DNA of 64,000 nucleotides from Fragilaria crotonensis. Lineage: Eukaryota; Bacillariophyta; Fragilariophyceae; Fragilariales; Fragilariaceae. The DNA is taken from NCBI GenBank assembly GCA_022925895.1, contig JAKSYS010000307.1:1-64000 (forward strand), given 5' to 3'. Positions 12,501 to 23,139 of the stretch are shown piece after piece. The notes beneath the pieces were generated by a model, which saw only the letters and a list, made by a program, of their open reading frames with translations, was not told the origin of the DNA and did not search any database. Each line of letters begins with the position of its first letter. The first letter of the stretch is position 1. The position numbers and the translations under genes were made by a program.

Positions 12501-15500
12501 TCGTTAAGCCAGGCCTTTTATGCTCAAAAATGTTTTCGCCACGTATTGTTACCTGTTTTGAAAAGCGGTTTCTTGTCTTGTCGTTCGAGGAAAAACCTCG
12601 AGAAAGCATCGCGTCGTACTCGCCAACTCCAAATGCTGCGAAAACATTACGCGCATGTCGATTTCTTACCACTGCAGGGGTTCCAACCTGATTGGGGCGA
12701 AACGACAACCATCCGAAACGACTGGAAAGAAATGACGTCGGCGTGCCTTCTCCATTTTGATGGAGACGTCGCAACAATGGTTCGATGGATCGGAGGACCG
12801 CACGTCAATGCCCACCTCAACGTTCCGTCGATCTTGGAAAAGCTTAAAAAGATTGTCGACCCAGACATTCACTCTGACCTCAGCCGTATCCTCCTGTTGG
12901 GAGCACCATCCGAATGCAAGGCATCAGCCACGGAAGAAAACTTCCAAGCATTTCTGAATTACGGTAATCACGATTCGGTCACCAACAACCAAGAAGTCTA
13001 TGCATCGACAATCGTCAAGCAAAGCAAACGAGGCTTAACCCTCATCATGGACCCAAGACTGGTCCACTTTGCACTGAACGCGCATCTATCACCTCAAGGG
13101 TTGGTAGACGTCATCCACCACCGCCGGAAACCTCGACCATTGTCAGACAGCAGTTTTCGACCATGGCCGGGAGCAATGGCCATTAACGATTGGACCAACA
13201 AAAAAGAACGAGCCAAAGCTTTATTTCGCAAGCTCATTCATGAATTTCTGTAAATGGCAATGGAACTTAGCCATTACTTACCCGCATCACGATCGTCACA
13301 CAGGCGACGATGATGTTCAATGTGCATTTCCGCGACTCAAATACAACCCCCAGTTGGTGGCAATGCACAGTTCGATATCCAACAATACCCTGAGTATGAA
13401 CACGGGCCTCACCTTTGGGGACAATACAAGCCCCTCAAACTGGGAACCAATTGCAAGAGCACGGCAACAATTAGCGCAACATTATTGGCTCAACCAACCA
13501 GAAATGGTATTGGAAAAAGCGAAGTTGTTTCTCCCGCCGTTCCAATTTGCTCCGTCGGCGACCGAAGAAGAAAAAAGCCGCATTCGCCGTTGCAATCCCC
13601 GATTCGTTGAATACTGGCGTCGTTGACGCCAATGGGATTCGACGGCCGCCGACGTACGATCATCATGTCGACGACAATATGTATGGCGATATAACCGAAT
13701 TAATGCCACTCGCGGCATCGGCGAGTGTCATCGCCTTGTATGAGATATTGGGATACCCTGACGGTAGAATACCTGACCCCATCTCATGGGACAAGTTTGA
13801 ATCCGTCCATGGCCACATACGACGCGTGGTGGGATGGGATTTTAACACTCGAGCCTTAACGTTCGCCCTCCCAGACGACAAGCGTTACGCGCTACTGATC
13901 ACGCTCCGAGAATGGTGCACCAAAACATCGTGTACCCTCATCGAAGCCGCTGAACTTCATGGAACGCTTGCAGACATCTCACGCGCCAATAGAAAAGGGA
14001 GAGCCATGTTCTTTGGTTTCCAAAATGCCATGAGACGAACCATTAAGCAACGATATCACCAAGTGAATGGGTTTTACTCGCGACAAAACAAACGCCAGTA
14101 TCTATCAGCACAGTTACCGAAGCACTTGCACCACCGAATGGATTCTTTGATCGCTCGCGACATTGCCGCCCTTATTTGGAAAACAAAAACAATTATCAAC
14201 CTGCCAGAACCCGTCCTGTTTGAAATCCGAAATATCACAGAACTGCTAGCAGAAAAGGAGCGACCATGGTCGATAAGTATTGGCCATGTCATCCCACGTG
14301 ACGCTCAATTCACCAGCCTGGGGGATGCCTGCGGAATCGGGGGAGGAGCGTTCTGCCACGAACTCCAATATTGGTTCGATGTTGTGTGGTCCGACCATAC
14401 CCGCCAACAATTTGACAGCGGCAAAATCCACATCAACATCCTGGAATTCGTTGTCGTCTTGCTGCAATTAGCAGCCGCCATTACTCGTGACGAAAATGCT
14501 TATCAAGTCGAGGGAAATGGTATCCGGCCACTCCAAAAACTCCTTATCCGATCCGACAACTCGCCCTCTTGTAATTGGGCGCATAAAGTATCGGCAAAAT
14601 CGGAACGGGGACAGTTATTTGTCAGCATTTATGCTGACCTCATCGAACGAACCGAACTCTCAGTCGATTGCAATCATGTTGCCGGAGTAGACAACGACCT
14701 CGCCGATTTTTTATCGCGTCCCCCCCAAGAACATATTACTCACCACATGCGTTGCAAACAGATATTTCAAAAGGAGCCGAGGTTGCGGTCCTACAGCTTT
14801 TTCCGCCCCAGTCCAGAACTCTTATCATGCCTGGTGTCCAGGCTGTCCACCGTACATTGGCAAGCAAGCCCGCCTCTCCCAAAGTCGCTCGGACAATTCG
14901 AAACCGTCGACTCCACTACTTCGTATTCTGTTTCGATATGAAACTCGACGACGATTGGCTCCTCGAAAACCAGTCGCAAGAGCGAGCTAATTTCCAATTG
15001 GCAATGTACGCAACGCATTTGGCAACAGGATCATCTCTCCACTGTCGAGCAATCAAGGCTAGCACAATCGCGAGTTACTTACATGACATCGCAACCTTTC
15101 TGGGGCGGTTTCGGCCGATTGATCCGCGATTTATATCCGCAGCAGACGCAGCGCTCGCGCCCGTGATCGCCAAGGTTATTGCCGAACAACGACGCTGGGA
15201 AATGGTCCCAAATCGACGTGAACCATTTACAGTCGAAATGCATCTCGCTATCGCCAACCTTTCAAGTTCCCAAAAGGATGATTGTTGTCTGACTGCCGCC
15301 ATGGCAAACTGGACGTTATGCAATCTCTATGCAGGATGTCGTGGTATCGAGTGGGCACAAACCCAGCTCATCCACCGACCCCTCAACGCATTTCACAAAA
15401 ACCGATTCAAAAATGCATATGCATTCACTTTGAACGATGTCTTGTGTTTCACCATAACTTCCTCTCCTCTAACCTTCGCGCAAGCTCTCGCAACCCCATC

Positions 15501-16506
15501 ACGGGTCGAAAAAATCAAGTTGCGATTCGAAGAGCAAAAAAATGGTGAGAATGGCGAGTGGAAATTGTTCACGCGTAACAACAGCAACACGAACCTATGT
15601 TTCGTATCGAATTTTTTACAAATTCTTGCACGCCACAAGAGACTGGCGAATTCCTCCCCCACTCAGCCTCTGAGCGTGTACCGCGGAGAGGATGGCGTCG
15701 CATACAATATCACAACTGTCGATATTGATGCAACTCTCCGCGCCGCCGCCGCTAAAGTATACCAACTCGACCCTATTGCGCACCGCGCAACCCTCCAATT
15801 GTGGTCTTCCCATTCGCTACGCGTCGGCGCGTGTACCCTATTATATTCAAAAGGGTTTAGTGAGATGGAGATCAAGTATCTGTTGCGATGGAAAAGTAAC
15901 GCTTTTATGACTTACCTGCGCAATTTGGCCGTCACCTCCCGCCGACAAAACGACGCGGTGAACGACACAAGCGAAATACCTAATTTTGTGTAATGCGATT
16001 TACCCTTTCGATCAGCGTTCGCATGTGTATTAGCATTCCCGAGCAAGCAGAGCCACATCGGTGCCCACACCATGTGTTGTAATTAGCCCGAGCACATTCC
16101 TCTCGCCTGCATGCCTCGAGGTCCAGCGTTAGTATACGCTAAATTATCAAATTGCGCTGCGAACATAACGCATATGAAAACGTATGCCAATAAGATATAA
16201 CGCATGCCCGGTACGCATCAAGCAACGCAGACGAGCAGGCAAACATCCTGCTCGAGTATGCCAGTACCGTCGCACGAGATCGTTTCATATGTCTGTCTTG
16301 TTGTCTTACCCAAACGAGTTTTAGCAACCCAACTGTTTCTACCATTTCCGCCGCTTGTTACGTTGTCGTGCTAAACGCAATTATAACAACCCGACTGAAA
16401 CACAGAATTATTTCTTTTTTTCCTTTTTTTCCGGCTGTCTGCCGCCGCACGATATGGCCCCCAACCCTGTTACACTACGTATAACAGCGTCCGCAGACGA
16501 CACGGG

Positions 16507-16748
16507 CAGGCCAGTGCTTTAGTGAACCATCCGGGAATCCGTTGGACTCCTCGGATACTCTAAAATCGTCATAGTCACTACGTTTTTTGCCCACTATGCT
16601 ACTGTCACTACGTCATACTCGTAGAAGTACACATACGACAGTACCATGAATGCTCCATACGTAGTTGCTATGTGGTTACACTATTGCACAGCCATACCGT
16701 TCGACAGTGCAGTACAGCTGAGGCGACTTCTGGGAATCCATAGGATTC
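16507..16748 (+). repeat. B1 repeat of the YR retroelement
   Basis: A 242-bp sequence repeated as B2 at 17020-17262 with two substitutions and one single-base length difference. It ends in a perfect short inverted repeat, GAATCC ATA GGATTC (16734-16748), exactly at the B1/A2 junction, a plausible recombinase core site. Confidence 0.9.
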
Positions 16749-16995
16749 TTGCAGATAAGACACTAAGCCAATGCAACAGTAGACGAGTAAGCTACTCCTT
16801 TCTATTGCAGTACCCAAGTGTCTATCTAACATTCGTCGTTACGTAAATGACATACTGACGGCCCTAGGACATTCGACCGCAGCGCGGTCGAGGGCAAACA
16901 ACTTGTTCCCTGATGGAAATCACTCACTTGTTTTGCAAATGAGCGATTTGAATACATCGGTGATGCGATATCAGCCGATGTACTTTTTTTGCTAA
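16749..16995 (+). repeat. A2 repeat of the YR retroelement
   Basis: Identical to A1 over 247 bp. It abuts B1 with no gap and is separated from B2 by 24 bp of unique sequence. Confidence 0.9.
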
Positions 16996-17019
16996 CCCAC
17001 CCGCCGTCCCCAACAGCCT

Positions 17020-17262
17020 CAGGCCAGTGCTTTAGTGAACCATCCGGGAATCCGTTGGACTCCTCGGATACTCTAAAATCGTCATAGTCACTACGTTTTT
17101 TGCCCACTATGCTACTGTCGCTACGTCATACTCGTAGAAGTACACATACGACAGTACCATGAATGCTCCATACGTAGTTACTATGTGGTTACACTATTGC
17201 ACAAGCCATACCGTTCGACAGTGCAGTACAGCTGAGGCGACTTCTGGGAATCCATAGGATTC
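17020..17262 (+). repeat. B2 terminal repeat of the YR retroelement
   Basis: A 243-bp copy of B1, ending in the same GAATCC ATA GGATTC inverted repeat. The right boundary is set where identity with B1 stops (B1 continues into A2, B2 into CTGTCATGCG). Confidence 0.9.
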
Positions 17263-17465
17263 CTGTCATGCGTCTTGCTCTCCGTCAGAGTTAAAGAGGA
17301 GAGAACCAAGGAGGTAATTCTCCGAAAGGGTTTGAGATATGTAAAAGATTCCGGTATGAAAAGAAGATTTTGCGGTTGGCCGTGGGACCAAAGGTGCCTG
17401 TCGTTCTCCCTTGGCACTAAAACTTTTGTCAGCGCCATCACCTGTCACTTTTCCTCGCCCTCACG

Positions 17466-18476
17466 ATGAGATCTACCCATGTTGTGCGCAACATCAGCCG
17501 AATGCTGGACCTTGGTGGCATGCCACCGGCCAGCACGTCAAGAAGTTCGTTGATGGATGCCTCTAAAAATTGTAAGGTTCGCTGTCTGGCCTTTGATTTT
17601 GATCTTTTGACCCGGACGGTAGCCGAGAGTCAGCAAGCAGCTCAGCAATCAGCGAGCATACGAGTCGTCGAGCCATCAGCAGCACCAACGCCCAAGGCAC
17701 CGGTATTACCGGATGTAACTATGCTGCAACAAATGGCAAATCTGCTAAATGTTAAATTGGGAGAAAGTGTGACGGCAAAACGACTTGATGACGACTTGTC
17801 TGCGTTAGGGGAAGGCAAGAAATCGACAACCGTAAAGAAAGCTGTATCCAATCCTGTCGCCGGCGACACCGACATACGCAACAAGTATGCAGCGAAATTA
17901 CAGAACCGCGGTGGAATCGCCGGCATTGAACTTGCTAAATACCAGGCCGAAGATTCACATTCAAAAGGAGATGCTGCAGGTCATTTGGTTGCTCGCGCCA
18001 TGGCCGTCAAGGCCGGAAGCTCGTCAGAAACGTCCCAAAGATGGATGGCGCACACCGGAACGGGTGCGCTTCTCCAGTATGTGACAATTCGAAGCATGAA
18101 AATCGCTCTTCTGCCTGTGCCTGGTAATGGCAAGGCCGAACAAGAAGGGAATCGGATGGAGGAGTTTACCAAACAAATACCCCAAGTCAGTTTTGATGTG
18201 GTTTTGAAAGAGGGAGAAACTGTTGCTGAAATTCTTCAAAACCTGCTTAGTCAACTTTCTATGGAACCTCTGACTTGCTTGGTCGTATCGGATCGAGACG
18301 ATTACCTACGAACTGCCAAGGAAGCGGGCATGACAACCTGTAGAGTAAGGGCTAATGCCAACGCGCCACGAGGCAATACCACTGCGCACTACACTGTCAC
18401 AAGTATGGCCGAAGTTCAGGATGTGGTGAATGATATCAATGGCATTTCCTTTAAAGCCGCTGCATCGGCGCGGTAG
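17466..18476 (+). CDS. HAD-like hypothetical protein
   Basis: A 336-residue protein of unknown role. Residues 43-50 (FDFDLLTR) resemble motif I of the haloacid dehalogenase fold (DxDGT) but without the Gly. Near the C-terminus, VVSDRDDYLRTAKEAGM (273-289) resembles the HAD motif III/IV block that binds the metal and precedes the 'aakaAGM' helix. The middle (about 55-190) is low-complexity and Lys/Ala-rich, with no family I recognise. The first 25 residues are basic and hydroxyl-rich and could be a transit peptide. It starts 203 bp after the YR element and would originally have been divergent from the PPAT-like gene at 1090. HAD assignment is an inference from two motifs only; enzymatic activity is doubtful because the canonical DxDGT is altered. 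Confidence 0.6.
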   Translation: MRSTHVVRNISRMLDLGGMPPASTSRSSLMDASKNCKVRCLAFDFDLLTRTVAESQQAAQQSASIRVVEPSAAPTPKAPVLPDVTMLQQMANLLNVKLGESVTAKRLDDDLSALGEGKKSTTVKKAVSNPVAGDTDIRNKYAAKLQNRGGIAGIELAKYQAEDSHSKGDAAGHLVARAMAVKAGSSSETSQRWMAHTGTGALLQYVTIRSMKIALLPVPGNGKAEQEGNRMEEFTKQIPQVSFDVVLKEGETVAEILQNLLSQLSMEPLTCLVVSDRDDYLRTAKEAGMTTCRVRANANAPRGNTTAHYTVTSMAEVQDVVNDINGISFKAAASAR

Positions 18477-20277
18477 TTACATGAATTCCTGTCGTGTATG
18501 TTACGCCATTTTCGCAGAAATGTACCGGTGCCAAACTTGTAATGTACCCAAACAAGCCTGATGGTAGAACAAAGTCCTTGCTGATTGAAAAACTTTACAA
18601 ATCTGGTTGATGTCTCAGTTCGCACTTTGATGAGAGGTGCAAAGGAAGTTTTGCGCAGTGGCAGAAAGGCTCTCGCATGCGCGCATTTGCCGAAAGTGAC
18701 TACAAGGATGGGCACGTCCCACTGTTAAAATAATCGATGATTACCATAGATACAATAGATACATACGCAGTAAATCCTAGCATTGCGATTGAGTAAACAA
18801 ATATTCACAGCAGAGGGTCAGACAAACAAGCGTTGCCAGCATAAGCACGAAGTCGTAACTCTGTCAAAGAGTACGTGCATTCCAATTGCAAGTATTGATG
18901 CAGGATCTCCTGCAATCAATCTCGCCGAGTCCTCCAGCACCCTCATCCACCACAGAAGACGATGAAACAATCACATGGCACCCCCATTGGTGTTGATACC
19001 GTGACCCGCAACTCCAAGTTGGAAGGCAAAATGCTTCAAATTGCTCGAACTAACATCGACTCGTGATTCAAGAACTTGGATTTCTTAGTCAGTGGGACTC
19101 GTCTTGTGGACATCCAAGTTAACGAGGTTTCTTTAGCCAATCGATGACTTCCAAATTTCATAGCCTGTTTGATGCTGACCATAGGTTTCCTGCATGCTGA
19201 TGCAAAGAACAAATGTTCTTAGTTTCCTTGAGGAGGAACAAGCAAATAAGAATTGCACAAAAGATTCTTCATTATTTGCATGAACCAATCAGAGCGCTGA
19301 GTTATTCTGCACCTTTATAATGATATCTACATCAGCATGAGCTTCTATGAAGATTTTCCTTAACAGCCACTTGATGACAGTGCTGTGATGGAGGATGTAG
19401 AAGCCCCACCTATTTCTGAAGATGTGGAGTTGTGTCCATATCAGAAACTTTATGAGGAAGCAGGCAACCAGAAGGTACTATTGTACCTGATGTGTATTGC
19501 TTTCTTGCGTGATCACGACGGCAATGTTCCTCTGTTCTGTTTGGAAATGGAGCCATGGTTACAACTTCCCAATACGGCATCACTGCATCGTCCTATAAAC
19601 ACTGATTTCTGTGTGGAAGTTGCATGACAAGAAGCAATGCTCTTCAATGTATTCCCAGTTTCACATCCTCCTCCAACAATACCCAATTTGCAACAAAGCA
19701 GATGTTGAATTTCTTACTAAGGAGGTGGCAAGGATTCAAGACATTTTTATAAGTGCCCAGCAACAACAGCAGGAGACAAGTGAGTTGATGCCAAGCACTG
19801 TCAGCACTGGTTGAGGGCAACAATGGCATGATCAAATGCAATCAGCCATTACCTTTTTCATTGCTTTTGGATTGCGTTCCACCAGAAGTCGGTGCTCATT
19901 TCCTTTTCAACTTTTCAAAACCTCCTCCCGCACTGAATTCGGGGGTTTGACACCAGATTTGTGATGTGCAGTGTCTCCAATACCCACCATTTGAACACAG
20001 GTTGGGTTGGAGGCTTTCTTGACATGTTTGAGATCCTCCCAATCTGGCTGATGAACGTGTTTTCCGACCTTTCAATGTGTTCTTCGGCGGGACTCGCCGT
20101 CCCCATTGCGTTGTCACAGATCGGTTATCTGCACACAAGAAAGCCCTGCCATCATGCATAGGAACGACAATCAGCGTTGTCGTACTGTGCAAAAATTTTC
20201 TTCTCTATTACGTTCGCATGATATCGCATGATTGTTCTGTTGTTGTCTAATTCGCACTTGTATTCAAGTGTATCAAG
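18477..20277. other. Gene-poor stretch with weak protein-like fragments
   Basis: No gene I can name. Around 19385-19800 two adjacent plus-strand frames read like one protein: an acidic start at 19385, ELCPYQKLYEEAGNQ, then KADVEFLTKEVARIQDIF and a short Gln run. I do not recognise a family, and flanking frames are full of stops. It may be a decayed gene or part of an old element. The rest of the stretch shows nothing. Confidence 0.3.
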
Positions 20278-20990
20278 CTATGGATTTATGTCTCGCTTAC
20301 CGATTAGATTACCACTGTTATCTTTTGCTGTTTTGATTACTTTTGTTGTCATCATCTCATCATTATGATGCACAAGAAACTCTATGCTCAAATATTGATC
20401 AAACAAATTGAATTCAATGTCATCGGCATTGAGATTGTCCGGTTGAATCATGTCCAAGTATTCTGCATCCGCCGGAATATTCGCAAAGGCAGGGGTATCC
20501 ACGTGGATGTCGTCTGAAGGCAGACAAGGGGTTTGTAGGATGTTCAACGTGGAAGTTATTGTCAATTAGAAGTATGAGGAGTGTCGCATTCCGTTGGGAC
20601 AGCACACAGTTGCGAATTGCTTCAAGCTCCATATCGGAAATAGTGAGGTGTTGGCAGTCAACCTTGCAATCACACTATTGGGATTCTGTTCTTAGCTAGC
20701 GCAATGGAAAGCTAATTGAGATCACATGAAGCATTCTTTCAAAGCCTCTTGTTAATCCAAAACTTCAAGACTTCCATGATGAGCATTTTCGTTCAAGCTA
20801 AACCCATTTGAAGCAACTCTGGTTGCCACAGTGGTATGCTGCTTGCAACAATTTCAGTCATAATATCCAACTCGGCATCCGTGTAATAAGCTAATTCCTT
20901 GATACTCTCCAATCCTTTGTACTCAATAAGCCAAGAATGGGTGGGTATATCCCTCAACCCACACACTCTCCTGCAACACATAAGCAATGC
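20278..20990 (-). mobile_element. Old, heavily decayed Ty1/copia remnant
   Basis: Two pieces on the minus strand match the copia element at 1351-7968 at protein level. Near 20.8-21.0 kb, a piece starting VCGLRDIP resembles the Gag N-terminus (WLIEYKGLESIKELAYYTDAEL pattern). Near 20.28-20.57 kb, a piece with DDIEFNLFDQYL and VIKTAKDNSGNLIGK resembles the segment of Pol between integrase and reverse transcriptase. The order fits one element that has lost most of its interior. No LTRs are recognisable and divergence is high, so it is much older than the other elements here. Confidence 0.6.
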
Positions 20991-21973
20991 ATTACTAGCT
21001 GATGTTCCAAATTAGTAGGTAGGAAACATACTATCATCAAGGTTAACAACAACTGGTGCAGGATCCATAACATCTCTACAATTGCGGTGAGGGTGACTTT
21101 GACCACTCAGTGGGAAATGACTCCTTGGACAATCAGCCAACTAGTGGTGACCGTTGTGACCAGCTTGATGGGCATCACCACCGTCGTACTAGTACCACTG
21201 TTGCGTAGTGATCATCCTCCCGCTCTCTCACATGTGCAATAACGGAAGCCAGACCGATGCTCTCCCTGTGTCAGTGAGACAATCTCCTGATGATGGCCAA
21301 CCTTAATCGCTCATGAGTGCCAGACCAGAGCACCACCGCCTCCAAGTGACAGAGGGGGCAGCAGCAATGCTTGGGACCGTCATCTTTTGACTAAACTAGT
21401 ACTCGCTAGAGTATATCCTTAAACACATTGCTGGGTCTGATAGACTGTTTAAGTTATACCATCATTGCCAACGAACTACTGACAAAAGGAAAAGGGAAGA
21501 AAACATGACGATAAAACAAGAATTCAGTCAAGGTATACCTAACTCTTGTAGATTGAGGTGGAGATCGGATACGCTCTCCGGGTTTTATGAACTTGCTGTT
21601 TTCATCAGCACATTTTAGTACATACCCGTAGGAAGTACGGACAGAAATAAACAATGGACAATGGAAACTACCGTATGCATACATCGACAAAGCAGAAATC
21701 GATCCCGAATTTGATTGGTTTTGCGGTTATGCGTTATCGGCACCCTTGGAAACTTGATGTGCCAAAAACCGAATGTCCCATTCTACTAGGTCTACTAGAT
21801 AGTGCAAGCTCCGCCGAGTACAACACACTTGTTTTAACAATTTGTACATCAGTCAACAATACTTCTGCCACCTTTGTAGTAAGAGAGCATCGAGGGTAGA
21901 AATAGAGCAACGCCATTTCGAGGATCTAATCAGTTTAAGTCTCTTTCTCTACATTCATACACTTCGTACGTGA
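20991..21973. other. Intergenic, nothing recognised
   Basis: Nearly 1 kb without a supported gene. The last 100 bp before 21974 should contain the promoter and 5' leader of the next gene; I see no distinctive element. Confidence 0.5.
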
Positions 21974-22735
21974 ATGGTTGCGGTTGCTAATCTCGGACAC
22001 AGCAGTGACCATCAAGCACGTCTGCTTTTTACAACATCAGAGCGTGAGAAGTCTTCAGGGACTGAGATGCAAGAACACGCAAGCAGTGTCGATAGTGACG
22101 ACAAGGCACGAATTCCCAAGTCAAGGACTGTTTCTTTCTTTCCCGGGGTTTCTGTTCGGGAGTGCCTCCATATTAATAACTATACCGACGCGGAAGTACA
22201 GAACACATGGTACAAGAAACACGATTTTTCACGAATAAAAACATCATTCATTTACATCGTCCAAAAGCTTTCTGATGGCTCATGGGAAGCAGACACAGAA
22301 CACGAAACTGCGCGAGGTTTGGAGTACCGGACTCGCGAGGGGTCCACAAAACGAAAGGTTAATAAATTAAATGGCCTAATGGTTGTGCTTGATGAACAAG
22401 AGAGTCAATGGCTCCAAGGCACTCACGATGATGAAGCGATTGCAGCTGCCTACATTGCTGTCAGCTCCAAGTCACTGGAGGCTGTTCATTTGTTAGCGAT
22501 CCGCGATCAGAAAGAGGTCATGGAGATGTGGGCCGACGACGTCGATTTCGTGGCCAAGAAACTAAGCGCCGTCGACGTAGGTTCTTCAGGAAAGCGCATC
22601 TACAACTCCCCGGAGCAGAAAGAACGAAAGAAAAAGGTGCGACTCAAGCAATTTATGAGAAAGATAAACGAGGGACAACATTCGACAAATATCCACCCAC
22701 CGTCATCATTGAAAGTCTTCGATTCTACTGGATGA
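21974..22735 (+). CDS. Diatom/stramenopile-specific family protein, function unknown
   Basis: A 253-residue protein. The core (about residues 50-175) has the pattern of an expanded family that I recall from diatom genomes: VSFFPGVSVRECLHINNYTDAE, a WY pair, then ETARGLEYRT and a Gln-containing helix (VLDEQESQWLQG) followed by a DDEAIAAAYIAVSSKS segment. The C-terminus is basic and Lys-rich (KERKKKVRLKQFMRK), which may be a nuclear localisation signal. There is no signal peptide and no membrane segment. No biochemical role is known to me. It is followed tail-to-tail by the minus-strand FTO/ASCH locus. The start is the first ATG in the frame; the conserved core begins about 50 residues later, so a shorter start is possible. 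Confidence 0.65.
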   Translation: MVAVANLGHSSDHQARLLFTTSEREKSSGTEMQEHASSVDSDDKARIPKSRTVSFFPGVSVRECLHINNYTDAEVQNTWYKKHDFSRIKTSFIYIVQKLSDGSWEADTEHETARGLEYRTREGSTKRKVNKLNGLMVVLDEQESQWLQGTHDDEAIAAAYIAVSSKSLEAVHLLAIRDQKEVMEMWADDVDFVAKKLSAVDVGSSGKRIYNSPEQKERKKKVRLKQFMRKINEGQHSTNIHPPSSLKVFDSTG

Positions 22736-23139
22736 CAATTGCCCAGTGCCAGCGAACAAGTATCGTATGATAACCAGGCCTAAGCTCCTTTATCCATCGA
22801 AAACTCGAATAGTTCCTGCCGTTTCTTCCATGCCATTTTTGGATTTCCAATTCTTCACGCAACAACACGAGGCCGCATCCTGCCGGCAGTATTACCTCGC
22901 ACAAACGCCGGTTTTCAACAGGCTGGTCTTCTGTACACATCGTCAGTTTGTCGATTATCGATCGCTGTAGTAGAAGGGTTTCGGTGTCCTGCATGCTCAC
23001 TCTCTTCGGCGTGTAATTAGCAGCTCTATTGATTCCATTCTCTCTCTCTCTGCCTATCTGGGATGCTCTGTATGGGCATACCTGAAAACCTTGGAGTACA
23101 AGCACGATGCACCACAAACTTTCGTTCCATTATTCTTCC
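22736..23139. other. Convergent intergenic gap
   Basis: Lies between two convergent genes. It holds only a TC-dinucleotide run (about 23038-23050) and weak frames on the minus strand that I do not trust. Confidence 0.4.

Larger units (their letters stand above)
7982..17262 (+). mobile_element. Tyrosine-recombinase (DIRS/Ngaro/PAT-type) retrotransposon with split direct repeats
   Basis: A 9.3-kb retroelement. Its ends are arranged A1 (7982-8228), coding region, B1 (16507-16748), A2 (16749-16995), B2 (17020-17262). This split-direct-repeat plan is known from Ngaro/PAT-like YR elements. Parts: a long leader (8.2-9.5 kb); a Gag-like region (about 9.5-12.0 kb) with a CCCH-like finger near its end; a reverse transcriptase/RNase H region (about 12.0-14.9 kb) with HHVDDNMYGD at the active site and DIRS-type RNase H sequence; and a tyrosine recombinase (about 14.7-16.0 kb) overlapping the end of RNase H. 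The recombinase shows HSLRVGAC, LLRW and the nucleophile region FMTYLRN. The frames are interrupted about two or three times. A1 and A2 are identical, and B1/B2 differ at three places, so it is young. No target duplication is seen, as expected for recombinase-mediated insertion. I see no methyltransferase or hydrolase domain. Confidence 0.88.

Noticed and set aside
22725-23117. 130-codon minus-strand frame between the diatom-family gene and the ASCH domain
   Set aside because: No recognisable domain or homologue pattern; it overlaps the 3' regions of both neighbours.
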